Position numbers and translations under genes: made by a program. From contig JAZJZD010000012.1 of assembly GCA_040390025.1 (NCBI GenBank), positions 16,670 to 80,669 of the forward strand: a stretch of DNA of 64,000 nucleotides, in the 5' to 3' direction. Of the stretch, positions 18,418 through 26,107 are shown one piece after another; positions within the stretch are counted from its first letter, which is position 1; each line of letters starts with the position of its first letter. The notes under the pieces were generated by a model. It was not told where the DNA came from. It saw only the letters and a program-made list of their open reading frames with translations, and made no database searches. The DNA is from JAVHYG01 sp040390025 (GTDB taxonomy: Bacteria; Pseudomonadota; Gammaproteobacteria; Diplorickettsiales; Diplorickettsiaceae).

Positions 18418-19053
18418 ATGGGTGATTTTTCTTTAGGTCAAAAAATAATTCTTTGGATTATTCCGCTGATTTTTGCTATTACAGTGCATGAAACGGCACA
18501 TGGCTGGATCGCCTCCAAATGTGGAGATCCAACCGCTAAGTTGTTGGGTCGTTTGACCTTAAATCCCATCAAACATATTGATCCTATCGGTACAATTATT
18601 GTTCCCGCGATTCTTTTTTTTCTCGGTGGCTTTGTGTTTGGTTGGGCTAAACCAGTTCCAGTTACTTGGCGGAATCTGAAAAAACCTCGTCGCGATATGG
18701 CATTAGTCGCTGCTGCGGGTCCCATGGCTAATTTAGGGATGGCTTTCCTTTGGGTTGCTGTTGCCAAGTTAGGAATAGGTTTTCATAGCGCTCCTTTTGC
18801 TTACATGGGCCAGATTGGTGTATCGATTAATTTGGTATTAATGCTATTAAATTTGATTCCTATTCCTCCATTAGATGGAAGTCGGATCGTGGCGAGCCTC
18901 TTATCTCCGGCAATGGCTTATCGATTTAATCAGCTTGAAGTCTATGGGTTTTTTATTTTAGTGCTGTTATTAGCCAGTGGCCTGCTAGCACGGCTATTGG
19001 GTCCCATTCTGCAAGGGTTACTTTCGTTTTTCTTTAGGATTTTTGGTCTATAA
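18418..19053 (+). CDS. Site-2 protease family (M50) membrane metalloprotease
   Basis: This 211-residue integral membrane protein has the zinc motif in FAITVHETAHGW (HExxH, near residue 24-28) and the third-ligand motif LLNLIPIPPLDGSRI (near 140-155), typical of the compact Rv1737/YwhC-like M50 subgroup without a PDZ domain. About five hydrophobic segments are visible. Family members cut transmembrane substrates; the target here is unknown. In many bacteria this gene precedes scpA or trpS; here scpA follows after 17 bases, suggesting one operon. Confidence 0.88.
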   Translation: MGDFSLGQKIILWIIPLIFAITVHETAHGWIASKCGDPTAKLLGRLTLNPIKHIDPIGTIIVPAILFFLGGFVFGWAKPVPVTWRNLKKPRRDMALVAAAGPMANLGMAFLWVAVAKLGIGFHSAPFAYMGQIGVSINLVLMLLNLIPIPPLDGSRIVASLLSPAMAYRFNQLEVYGFFILVLLLASGLLARLLGPILQGLLSFFFRIFGL

Positions 19054-19070
19054 GTATTACACTAGATCTT

Positions 19071-19880
19071 ATGACAGAAGATACGACATTAGCGACGACA
19101 CTAGCGCCTGTAGCGACCGTTCGCGGGCAGCCTTTGGTCCAACTTCCAAGTGATCTTTATATTCCGCCTCAGGCCTTAGAAATTTTGTTAGAGACCTTTA
19201 GTGGGCCCTTGGATCTTTTACTCTATCTGATAAGAAAGCAAAATTTTGATATTTTGGATATACCTGTTGCCGAAGTGACGCGCCAATATATGCACTATAT
19301 CGAGCTAATGCAGGTTTTAGAGATTGAATTAGCGACTGAATATTTAGTGATGGCAGCGGTATTAACTGAAATTAAATCTCGGTTGTTATTACCTAAACCG
19401 GTATCACTTCAGTCTGTTGAGGAGGTCGATCCACGGGCTGAATTGATTCGGCGTTTGCAGGAATATGAACAGATAAAACAAGCTGCGTATGAGTTGGATC
19501 AATTGCCAAGGCAGGGTCGTGATGTTTTTTTAGCGATGGCTAAAACAGAGTTAGTTGCTATGCCGGGGATAAACGCAGTGCAACCTCAACTTGATTTAGA
19601 TGATCTGGTAGAAGCTTTACAATCGGTTTTGGCGCGCGCTGCATTGACGACTCACCACGCTATTGCCCAAGAACCATTGTCGATTCGAGAACGGATGTCC
19701 CAGATTCTGCATAGACTTTCTTCAGAAACTTGTGTTGAATTTAGCTGTCTTTTTACAGCTAGTGAAGGGCGAATGGGGGTTGTCGTCACCTTTATAGCGC
19801 TTTTAGAGCTATGGCGCCAAACGTTGATTGAACTTTTACAAACAACACCTTTTGGAGAGATTGAAGTGAGAGCAAGATGA
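19071..19880 (+). CDS. scpA: Segregation and condensation protein ScpA
   Basis: This is the kleisin that bridges SMC heads in the SMC-ScpAB condensin. It has 269 residues. The N-terminal kleisin helix region reads FSGPLDLLLYLIRKQNFDIL near residue 41, followed by IPVAEVTRQYMHYI. The C-terminal winged helix carries FIALLELWRQTLIELLQ. The start codon follows the protease stop by 17 bases. ScpB normally follows; here the next gene is an SDR dehydrogenase that overlaps the scpA stop (ATGA). Confidence 0.9.
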   Translation: MTEDTTLATTLAPVATVRGQPLVQLPSDLYIPPQALEILLETFSGPLDLLLYLIRKQNFDILDIPVAEVTRQYMHYIELMQVLEIELATEYLVMAAVLTEIKSRLLLPKPVSLQSVEEVDPRAELIRRLQEYEQIKQAAYELDQLPRQGRDVFLAMAKTELVAMPGINAVQPQLDLDDLVEALQSVLARAALTTHHAIAQEPLSIRERMSQILHRLSSETCVEFSCLFTASEGRMGVVVTFIALLELWRQTLIELLQTTPFGEIEVRAR

Positions 19881-20626
19881 GATTTCAAAATAAAACAATA
19901 ATAATAACAGGCGGATCATCGGGTATTGGCGCAGCAACGGCACAGTTATTTTCTCAAGAAGGTGCCATAGTGTACGTACTTGATAAGCAACAATTAGCCT
20001 ACCAAGCTAAAAAAATCATTTATATTCCTTGCGATGTTTCTGATTTACAACAAGTTAAGAATGCCATTGAAACAATTCAGAAAGAAACTTCCATAATTGA
20101 TTATCTCTTTTGTAATGCCGGTGTTCACTTATTTGCAACGATTGAAGAAAGTAGTCTAGACGCAATGAATCGTGTGATTGGGAGTAACCTATTTGGAACA
20201 ATTTATTGTTTACAGCAAGTATTACCGCTCATGAAAAAACAGAACGTTGGTTCCATTGTTTTGATGGCATCTGATCAAGCTTTGATTGCTAAAGAACAGT
20301 GCGCGATTTATGGCGCTAGTAAAGCGGCAATTGCACAATTAGCCAAAAGTACGGCTTTAGATTATGCAGCTTACAATATTCGGGTTAATTGCGTTTGTCC
20401 AGGAACAATTGATACGCCAATGTATCAAGATGTAATCAAGCAATTTCAAGAAAAAACACAATTATCGGAACAGTCGATTAAAGCAAATGTGGCGGAGTGG
20501 CTACCGTTAAAACGAGTTGGAACCCCAAAAGAAGTAGCGGATGTTGTGGCTTTTTTATGTAGCGATGCTGCTTCGTTTATGACAGGTGCTTTAGTAAATA
20601 TTGATGGTGGTTATACGATTCAGTAA
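19877..20626 (+). CDS. Short-chain dehydrogenase/reductase
   Basis: This 249-residue classical SDR oxidoreductase has the NAD(P)-binding motif TGGSSGIGAAT (near residue 11-21), CDVSD, the LFCNAGVH stretch (NNAG equivalent) and the catalytic YGASKAA (Tyr/Lys near 150). The C-terminus GALVNIDGGYTIQ is typical. The substrate cannot be inferred. It is coupled to scpA by a four-base overlap and ends the operon. AT-rich DNA with the kinase promoter follows. Confidence 0.88.
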   Translation: MRFQNKTIIITGGSSGIGAATAQLFSQEGAIVYVLDKQQLAYQAKKIIYIPCDVSDLQQVKNAIETIQKETSIIDYLFCNAGVHLFATIEESSLDAMNRVIGSNLFGTIYCLQQVLPLMKKQNVGSIVLMASDQALIAKEQCAIYGASKAAIAQLAKSTALDYAAYNIRVNCVCPGTIDTPMYQDVIKQFQEKTQLSEQSIKANVAEWLPLKRVGTPKEVADVVAFLCSDAASFMTGALVNIDGGYTIQ

Positions 20627-20670
20627 TTTTTTCATAATTTCATATAATTTTTTCTTGTTTTTAATAATTC

Positions 20671-20704
20671 CTTAATAATTTCTTAAGTGTTAATTATTTA
20701 TAAT
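20671..20704 (+). promoter_or_regulatory. PmrA-like box and -10 element upstream of kinase gene
   Basis: CTTAATAATTTCTTAAGTGT (20671-20690) is a tandem repeat that matches 14 of the 18 defined positions of the PmrA box described in Legionella and Coxiella (CTTAATATT-NN-CTTAATATT). A perfect TATAAT (20699-20704) follows at a spacing where the box would cover the -35 region. The ATG is 39 bases further. PmrA activates many Dot/Icm effector genes in those genera. The AT-richness of the region raises the chance of a random match. Confidence 0.45.
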
Positions 20705-20743
20705 AAATAAGCTTATTAAAATATTTTTGAATGGAAATTATTA

Positions 20744-22474
20744 ATGCATCGAATTAATCCGTGTCAAATGACAGAAGATGAGCAATTTGCATTGTCAGAG
20801 TTTATTAGCCAGAATCCGGATCTAAACGTAATTAAAAAAAACACATTTTATGATGTATATTACAATGGACTTGAAGAGAAATTTACGTTTTTCATTTCAA
20901 ATGACATTATCCGCAGAGAACGAAAAGTCGGAAAGAAAGGATTTCGTTTTGAAGTTAAAGACGACAATATAGTAGGTGCCGGAAGTTATGGTACCGTTTA
21001 TTCTTCACTTGATACTTTATTTTTGGAAAATGGCTTTTTACATTCCACCAATAAACAAAAAAAAAGAGTAATAAAAACACAAGATTTTGAAGAAGAGCAA
21101 GGAGAAGCAGAAATTTCTTATAAACTTCCTCATCTGCATGCTAAACCTAGTACTTTTGATAAAGATAAAGTCTATAACGTTTCTAAACGTATGCCGGGTG
21201 AGGATCTAAAAGTCACATTGGCAAAGAGAAAATTAACAACAGAACAGAAACTTCAACTTGTGTTAGCTTTGTTTCAGGCATTGAAAAGACAAGTAATTGA
21301 TAACAATCTAGTACATAGAGATATTAAGCCAGCGAATATTATGGTGAATTTTAAAAATGGAAGTTCTATTCCAGAAGTAAATATCATCGATTTTGATTTT
21401 GCTATAGAAATAGGAAAAAAATGTAATGAATTGATAGGTTCACCTGTTTATATGGCTCCAGAAATAATCGAATGTTATAACGGCTTAGAGGACGAAAACT
21501 ATCTTTGCACTCCAGCGCTTGATGTATATTCATTATGTAAACTGATATGTGAGTTATTTTTAGAAAATTATTCATTTTCTAAGCAGGAAGAAATTAAATT
21601 ACAAAACTTAGTCAATAAGTTTTTAGATATAGGGTTGTCGGAGCAAGAAATTAAATGGATAGCTGGTTTGGGGTTAAATGATCCAGCTTTGTTTGAGGAA
21701 GATGTTAAGTTTAGCGCGAAAAATAAAATACGGTTTAAAAATCTTCTTCAAAAAATGGGCCATGTTGATCCTAAAAAGCGGCCTTCGATTGATTATGCGA
21801 TAAAAATAGTAGATTCAATTTGTAAAGAAGAAAAACTCTATTCTAAGTTACTTGATTTGCAGAAGCGTTATCCTGTTTATCATATGTTAAGTTGTTATCC
21901 GCATTTATTCAAAGTAACTAAAATTTCTATAGAACAGGATGAAAAAATTATTAGGCATAGTTTAGATAGATTTGATAAAGGAAAATTAGATTTAGATTCG
22001 GCAGAAAACAAAATTAATCAGATAGTAAAAGCTTGGAATAAAATAGAAAAATCCAATACTTCTCCAGTTTTTTCTGATGTTATGAAAATTTTAACGAAGT
22101 GTTTACTACCTCAATCAGAAACAACACTTAATCCACAACAAAGGCAATTTAAAGAAAAGGTAAAAAGAGATTTCGTAATTTATATTAAAAAACACATGTC
22201 AGAGATGATTAACAATCAAGATACTGTTGCTTCAAAAAGACTAAAAGCAATGAGCGATGTATTAGAAATTCTAGAAAAGAATGCGAGTTTGCAGCAAAAT
22301 ATTAAGGATGAATTACAAATAAGTGTAATTAAAATTTTATCGCCTAAATTTGAAACGAGTTCTTTACATAGAAATGTATTTCATATGCCCCGAGTACCAT
22401 TTTTTAGTAAACCTTCCCGCTTAATAAGAGATACAATGGTTATTACTCGATCTCCGGTTATGAGGTGCTATTAA
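20744..22474 (+). CDS. Eukaryotic-like Ser/Thr protein kinase (putative effector)
   Basis: The 576-residue protein has a kinase domain at about 70-365. The glycine loop is GAGSYGTVYS (near 77-86) and the lysine sits in RVIKTQ (near 111). A candidate helix C Glu lies in GEAEISYKL. The catalytic loop is VHRDIKPANIMVN (near 190). IIDFDFA stands where DFG is expected, so the glycine is Asp. GSPVYMAPEI and the DVYSLCKLICELF helix follow. The C-terminal 200 residues are helical and unassigned. No transmembrane segment or PASTA repeat is present, unlike bacterial PknB-type receptors, so host-directed action is likely but inferred. It is followed after 48 bases by a 465-residue helical protein. Confidence 0.8.
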   Translation: MHRINPCQMTEDEQFALSEFISQNPDLNVIKKNTFYDVYYNGLEEKFTFFISNDIIRRERKVGKKGFRFEVKDDNIVGAGSYGTVYSSLDTLFLENGFLHSTNKQKKRVIKTQDFEEEQGEAEISYKLPHLHAKPSTFDKDKVYNVSKRMPGEDLKVTLAKRKLTTEQKLQLVLALFQALKRQVIDNNLVHRDIKPANIMVNFKNGSSIPEVNIIDFDFAIEIGKKCNELIGSPVYMAPEIIECYNGLEDENYLCTPALDVYSLCKLICELFLENYSFSKQEEIKLQNLVNKFLDIGLSEQEIKWIAGLGLNDPALFEEDVKFSAKNKIRFKNLLQKMGHVDPKKRPSIDYAIKIVDSICKEEKLYSKLLDLQKRYPVYHMLSCYPHLFKVTKISIEQDEKIIRHSLDRFDKGKLDLDSAENKINQIVKAWNKIEKSNTSPVFSDVMKILTKCLLPQSETTLNPQQRQFKEKVKRDFVIYIKKHMSEMINNQDTVASKRLKAMSDVLEILEKNASLQQNIKDELQISVIKILSPKFETSSLHRNVFHMPRVPFFSKPSRLIRDTMVITRSPVMRCY

Positions 22475-22522
22475 TTGTGCATTTTTTAAGGAATTAGTGG
22501 TTCTAATAAGGAGTTTCGTGTT

Positions 22523-23920
22523 TTGCCACTTTCAGATACTGTAATTTGGAATAAAAAAAGCGAAGAAGTGTCTATAACTTTTTCTCGTTTACCTAAAGTA
22601 GATAGCGAGGATAGGCTTTGCGCTTCGTTAAATCAAATAGCCAATCTCGCTATTTGGAAACTCCATGCAAATAAACTTATTAAGCAAATACAAATTTTGC
22701 TAAAAGATTCAAGGAAAGACGATTGTAAAAAATTTGTAGAGATTTGTCAGGTAATTGACGAAGTACTAAACACTAATCGTTTAAACGATCCATTAGCTAC
22801 CGATTTTTGTGTGTTATTTAAAAAGGAGATTTTAGATTTTATTTGGCAAGAAATAGAAAGTACTATTAAAAAAAGCTCAACTGAATTGCAGGCCCGTCTG
22901 GAGGAACTTGCTAAAAAATTTAGTGGTGAAAATCTAAAACCATCGCCTTTAAGGGATTTATTAAATGAATTAAAAGAAGTTACCGAACGTTGTGCTAGAA
23001 AAAATCGTTGGCCGGTCCCAACAGGGGTTAGGAAACTACTTAATTTATTAGGCAGCTTAGATTGGAAAAAAGATGAGGAATTACCTCAATTATTAAGCAG
23101 TTGTAGCCAGGTTATTGCAGAAAGGCTTAAATACTCGTATCTCATGAGAGACGAGCTTACCTATTTTTTATACAGAAATTTTTATTTTATTTTGACGAAA
23201 GTTTCTGGAGAATCTTTTGAGATTATATGTGAAAAAATTAATTTTTTTAATGAACTGTCATTACAAAAATGTACAGAAACAAACAATGTATTTACTAGTT
23301 TGTATCTGTATTTATTAGAAATAAAGGGAAAGCTTAACTCGGAACAATGGAATAATAAAGGTAAAACTTTAGGGATTTTTGCTAATAAACTACCTGATGG
23401 AATTTATCGCTTAAGAATGAGTTTTAATAAACTTCCAGAAAATTTATCTATGAAAGATGAGGATCAAATCCAACTCATTAAAATTTTTATGCAAATAAAT
23501 GAGATTTTATTTGAAAAGGTGGCTTCTTCCGCAACAAGGGATTTTAGGGCGGTGGAAGTGGGCGAATTTTATAAGGACCTATATAAACAAATACAAGCTA
23601 TTTATAACGCATTGTCTCAGCAGGATCGGGAAGTGTTTTGTGTTGTTTATGGCGAAGCAAATGATAAAAAAGCGAGAGATATACTGGCTATTCCAAAAGG
23701 GTATGCGCTGTTATCGAATCCAGAAAATTTGCTGAAACTATACTCACAGCAATGGAGTTTTTGGCAAGGCGCCGCGAGGATGAGCAACCGGAATGTATGT
23801 GGAATACCTGAGGATTGCGAACCGAGCGGCAACACAGCCGAAAACTCAAGTGCGAAGAGTATATTTGAGTTGACCTCTGAGCGGGGCACTCCTAGGCCGG
23901 GTTGTTCTCGTTGGAGTTAG
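22523..23920 (+). CDS. Helical protein of unknown function with a repeat-derived C-terminus
   Basis: I do not recognise this 465-residue protein. It is rich in Lys, Glu and Leu and is predicted by eye to be almost entirely helical, with no signal peptide or membrane segment. The start is a TTG at 22523 preceded by AAGGAG; no ATG lies close by, so the start is uncertain. It follows the kinase gene by 48 bases on the same strand and is probably cotranscribed with it. From about residue 406 the sequence is encoded by a palindromic repeat also found at the end of holA. Beyond that the reading frame continues into the 3' end of convergent punA (29-base overlap). The original stop may have been lost through the repeat. 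Confidence 0.65.
   Translation: MPLSDTVIWNKKSEEVSITFSRLPKVDSEDRLCASLNQIANLAIWKLHANKLIKQIQILLKDSRKDDCKKFVEICQVIDEVLNTNRLNDPLATDFCVLFKKEILDFIWQEIESTIKKSSTELQARLEELAKKFSGENLKPSPLRDLLNELKEVTERCARKNRWPVPTGVRKLLNLLGSLDWKKDEELPQLLSSCSQVIAERLKYSYLMRDELTYFLYRNFYFILTKVSGESFEIICEKINFFNELSLQKCTETNNVFTSLYLYLLEIKGKLNSEQWNNKGKTLGIFANKLPDGIYRLRMSFNKLPENLSMKDEDQIQLIKIFMQINEILFEKVASSATRDFRAVEVGEFYKDLYKQIQAIYNALSQQDREVFCVVYGEANDKKARDILAIPKGYALLSNPENLLKLYSQQWSFWQGAARMSNRNVCGIPEDCEPSGNTAENSSAKSIFELTSERGTPRPGCSRWS
23739..23863 (+). repeat. Coding palindromic repeat, long copy (in the 465-residue ORF)
   Basis: It begins TATACTCACAGCAATGG and ends CAAGTGCGAAGAGTATA, with complementary seven-base ends. The same two outer blocks occur in reverse orientation at 48790-48848. 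This copy carries an extra 65 bases (about 23776-23840) in the centre; the net difference from the other copy is 66 bases, so both encode YSQQW at the start and NSSAKSI at the end in the same frame. Confidence 0.85.
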
Positions 23921-24734
23921 CTATTTCTTTTATTGCTGATTCAAGTAAATGACCCAAATTTTTACTCGCTTTTGCAGCAAAATGTAGCGTTCCTGCATGC
24001 GTTATATGTTCGTCACTAAGCCCTGCAGCAAGATTGGTAACTACAGAAATCACAGCGACTTTTAAACCGCAATGTCGTGCAACAATGACTTCAGGGACAG
24101 TCGACATCCCGATGACGTCGGCACCTAAAATGCGAAAAGCACGGATTTCAGCGGGGGTTTCAAAACTAGGGCCTAGGACACTGAAATAAATACCTTCAGG
24201 TAGCGGAAGATCAAGTTGCTTTGCAGTTTTTTGTAAAATGCGACGAAGATTTTTATCATAGGTTTCATCCATAGAAAAAAAACGAGGACCGAATTCGTCT
24301 TCGTTGGGTCCAACTAATGGATTCATCGGATGAAAGTTAATATGGTCACTAATTAATACTAGCTGACCAGGTTGAAAATCCTTTCGCAGTGATCCCGTTG
24401 CGTTAGTCATCAATATACTATTACAACCTAAGGTTTTTAAAGTTCTGATAAAAAGTTTAAAATCTTTCCCTTGCATGCCTTCATAAGCATGGACGCGACC
24501 TTGGCAACAGATAACAGGAATTTCATTAAGATATCCAAGTATGAGTTGTCCCGGATGACCTTCAACTTGGCTCACTGGAAAACCAGGCAGTTCATGATAG
24601 GGAATGCTAAACTGATCTTGGATTTTTTCAGCAAAATCGGCTAAGCCAGATCCTAAAACGATACCTATTTTAGGGTTAAAATCAGGACGCTTGGCTAAAA
24701 TAAGTTGGCTAAGTTCATTAGGGCGCATAAGCAT
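23892..24734 (-). CDS. punA: Purine-nucleoside phosphorylase (inosine-guanosine type)
   Basis: This trimeric class I PNP cleaves purine nucleosides to base and ribose-1-phosphate for salvage. It has 280 residues. Motifs are IGIVLGSGLADFAEKI (phosphate loop), GHPGQLILGYL, GRVHAYEG near residue 81, MTNATGSLR near 113, GPSFETPAEIRAFRILGADVIGMSTVPE near 192-219 (base and ribose binding) and the Asn in VVTNLAAGLS. It starts one base into the yggX stop (TAATG) and ends the asmA-mutY-yggX-punA transcription unit. Confidence 0.92.
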   Translation of the reverse strand: MLMRPNELSQLILAKRPDFNPKIGIVLGSGLADFAEKIQDQFSIPYHELPGFPVSQVEGHPGQLILGYLNEIPVICCQGRVHAYEGMQGKDFKLFIRTLKTLGCNSILMTNATGSLRKDFQPGQLVLISDHINFHPMNPLVGPNEDEFGPRFFSMDETYDKNLRRILQKTAKQLDLPLPEGIYFSVLGPSFETPAEIRAFRILGADVIGMSTVPEVIVARHCGLKVAVISVVTNLAAGLSDEHITHAGTLHFAAKASKNLGHLLESAIKEIANSNENNPA

Positions 24735-25018
24735 TAACTGTTGGTTTCAGAAGGTGGTACGAAACCGGCGGGTATTTCAGCTTCACCTTCACCAAATAAA
24801 AATTTCTCCATTTCTTTTTTTAAGAATTCTCGTGCTTGTGGTTCTAGGCTGCTGAGGCGGTATTCATTGATTAACATGGTTTGATGGTTGACCCATTGCT
24901 GCCAAGCAGGTTTGCTAATCGATTGATAGATCCGTTGGCCTAATTCACCGGGGTAAGGGGCGTAGTCAAGCCCTTCTGCTTGAGTATGTAATTTAATGCA
25001 GTAAATACTTCGGCTCAT
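24734..25018 (-). CDS. yggX: Probable Fe(2+)-trafficking protein YggX
   Basis: This small protein (94 residues) of the YggX family protects iron-sulfur proteins against oxidative damage and may traffic iron. The N-terminal Cys motif is ISRSIYC-like (SRSIYCIKL), followed by GLDYAPYPGELGQRIY and the AWQQWVNHQTMLINEYRLS segment. All are typical. It overlaps mutY by four bases (ATGA), the conserved mutY-yggX pairing of gammaproteobacteria. Confidence 0.94.
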   Translation of the reverse strand: MSRSIYCIKLHTQAEGLDYAPYPGELGQRIYQSISKPAWQQWVNHQTMLINEYRLSSLEPQAREFLKKEMEKFLFGEGEAEIPAGFVPPSETNS

Positions 25019-26088
25019 AGGGTTAAGTTTTTATTTAATTGTTGAATAAGTTTTTTAACAGGGGCGGCTAAGCCTTTTTCACCTGACTGTTCGACGTTAT
25101 ACCAGACTATGCGATCAGATTCCATTAAGGGAGGATGCCATTTTTTGACATTTAGTAGCACTGGCTCTATCTCAAGATGAAAATGACTAAATGTGTGTTT
25201 TATTCGATTCCTTTTCTTAGGTTTTTCAGTTTCGCAAAAATAGTATTTTTTTGAAAAGTTTTTAGCATTCTCACTCGTGGGGCATTCTGGTAAGCTCCAT
25301 AATCCTCCCCAAATACCGACAGGAGGGCGTTTTTCCAAAAGAATTTGATTTTGCTGGTTGACTAAAATCAGCATTTGTATCGAGCGGGTAGGTATTTTTT
25401 TAGGTGGCTTAGGAGATGGAAAGTTTGTTGGATTTGCTGTGTTATGAGCTAAACAATCGGTTTGTAGAGGACACTTTTTGCATTTAGGTTGGGTACGTGT
25501 ACAGATTAAGGCGCCAAGGTCCATCATGGCTTGGGTATAGTCTGCTATTTGCTTAACGGGTGTGTAATATTCCGCTAAATCCCATAATTTTTTATTGACG
25601 CGGGTTAACCCTGGCCAACCATCAAGTGCGTGAAAGCGACTTAATACACGCTTCACGTTACCATCTAAGATAGGAGCAGCTTGTTCAAATCCTAGTGCTA
25701 GAATTGCCCCGGCGGTTGAACGGCCAATCCCGGGTAAACTTTGCAGTTGTGTTAAGTCTTGAGGAAATTTTCCGGCGCATTCTTTCTCGATAGTTTGAGC
25801 GCAACGATGTAAATTTCGTCCGCGCGCGTAATAACCTAACCCTGCCCAAAGACTAAGCACTTCATCAAGATTAGCGCTTGCCAGTGCAGAGAGCGTGGGA
25901 AATCGTGTAATAAAGCGATTAAAATAAGGAATAACCGTGGCAACTTGTGTTTGTTGTAACATAATTTCTGATAACCAGATTTGGTACGGAAATTTGTTTT
26001 GTTGCCAGGGCAAATTTTTGCGACCATAGCGTTTAAACCAATCAAGAACGCATTGTTGAAATTGCTTAGCAGAAATATGCTTAGCCAC
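25015..26088 (-). CDS. mutY: A/G-specific adenine glycosylase
   Basis: This base-excision-repair enzyme removes A mispaired with 8-oxoG. It has 357 residues. The catalytic Glu lies in WLSEIMLQQTQV (near 43). The helix-hairpin-helix is LQSLPGIGRSTAGAILALGF (near 113-132) and the catalytic Asp is in LDGNVKRVLSR (near 140). The [4Fe-4S] cluster cysteines read CTRTQPKCKKCPLQTDC (C-x6-C-x2-C-x5-C, near 193-209). A NUDIX-like C-terminal domain recognises 8-oxoG. It sits between the asmA-like gene and yggX in one transcription unit. Confidence 0.95.
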   Translation of the reverse strand: MAKHISAKQFQQCVLDWFKRYGRKNLPWQQNKFPYQIWLSEIMLQQTQVATVIPYFNRFITRFPTLSALASANLDEVLSLWAGLGYYARGRNLHRCAQTIEKECAGKFPQDLTQLQSLPGIGRSTAGAILALGFEQAAPILDGNVKRVLSRFHALDGWPGLTRVNKKLWDLAEYYTPVKQIADYTQAMMDLGALICTRTQPKCKKCPLQTDCLAHNTANPTNFPSPKPPKKIPTRSIQMLILVNQQNQILLEKRPPVGIWGGLWSLPECPTSENAKNFSKKYYFCETEKPKKRNRIKHTFSHFHLEIEPVLLNVKKWHPPLMESDRIVWYNVEQSGEKGLAAPVKKLIQQLNKNLTL

Positions 26089-26107
26089 AGCTAATTTTTT
26101 TTACCAC

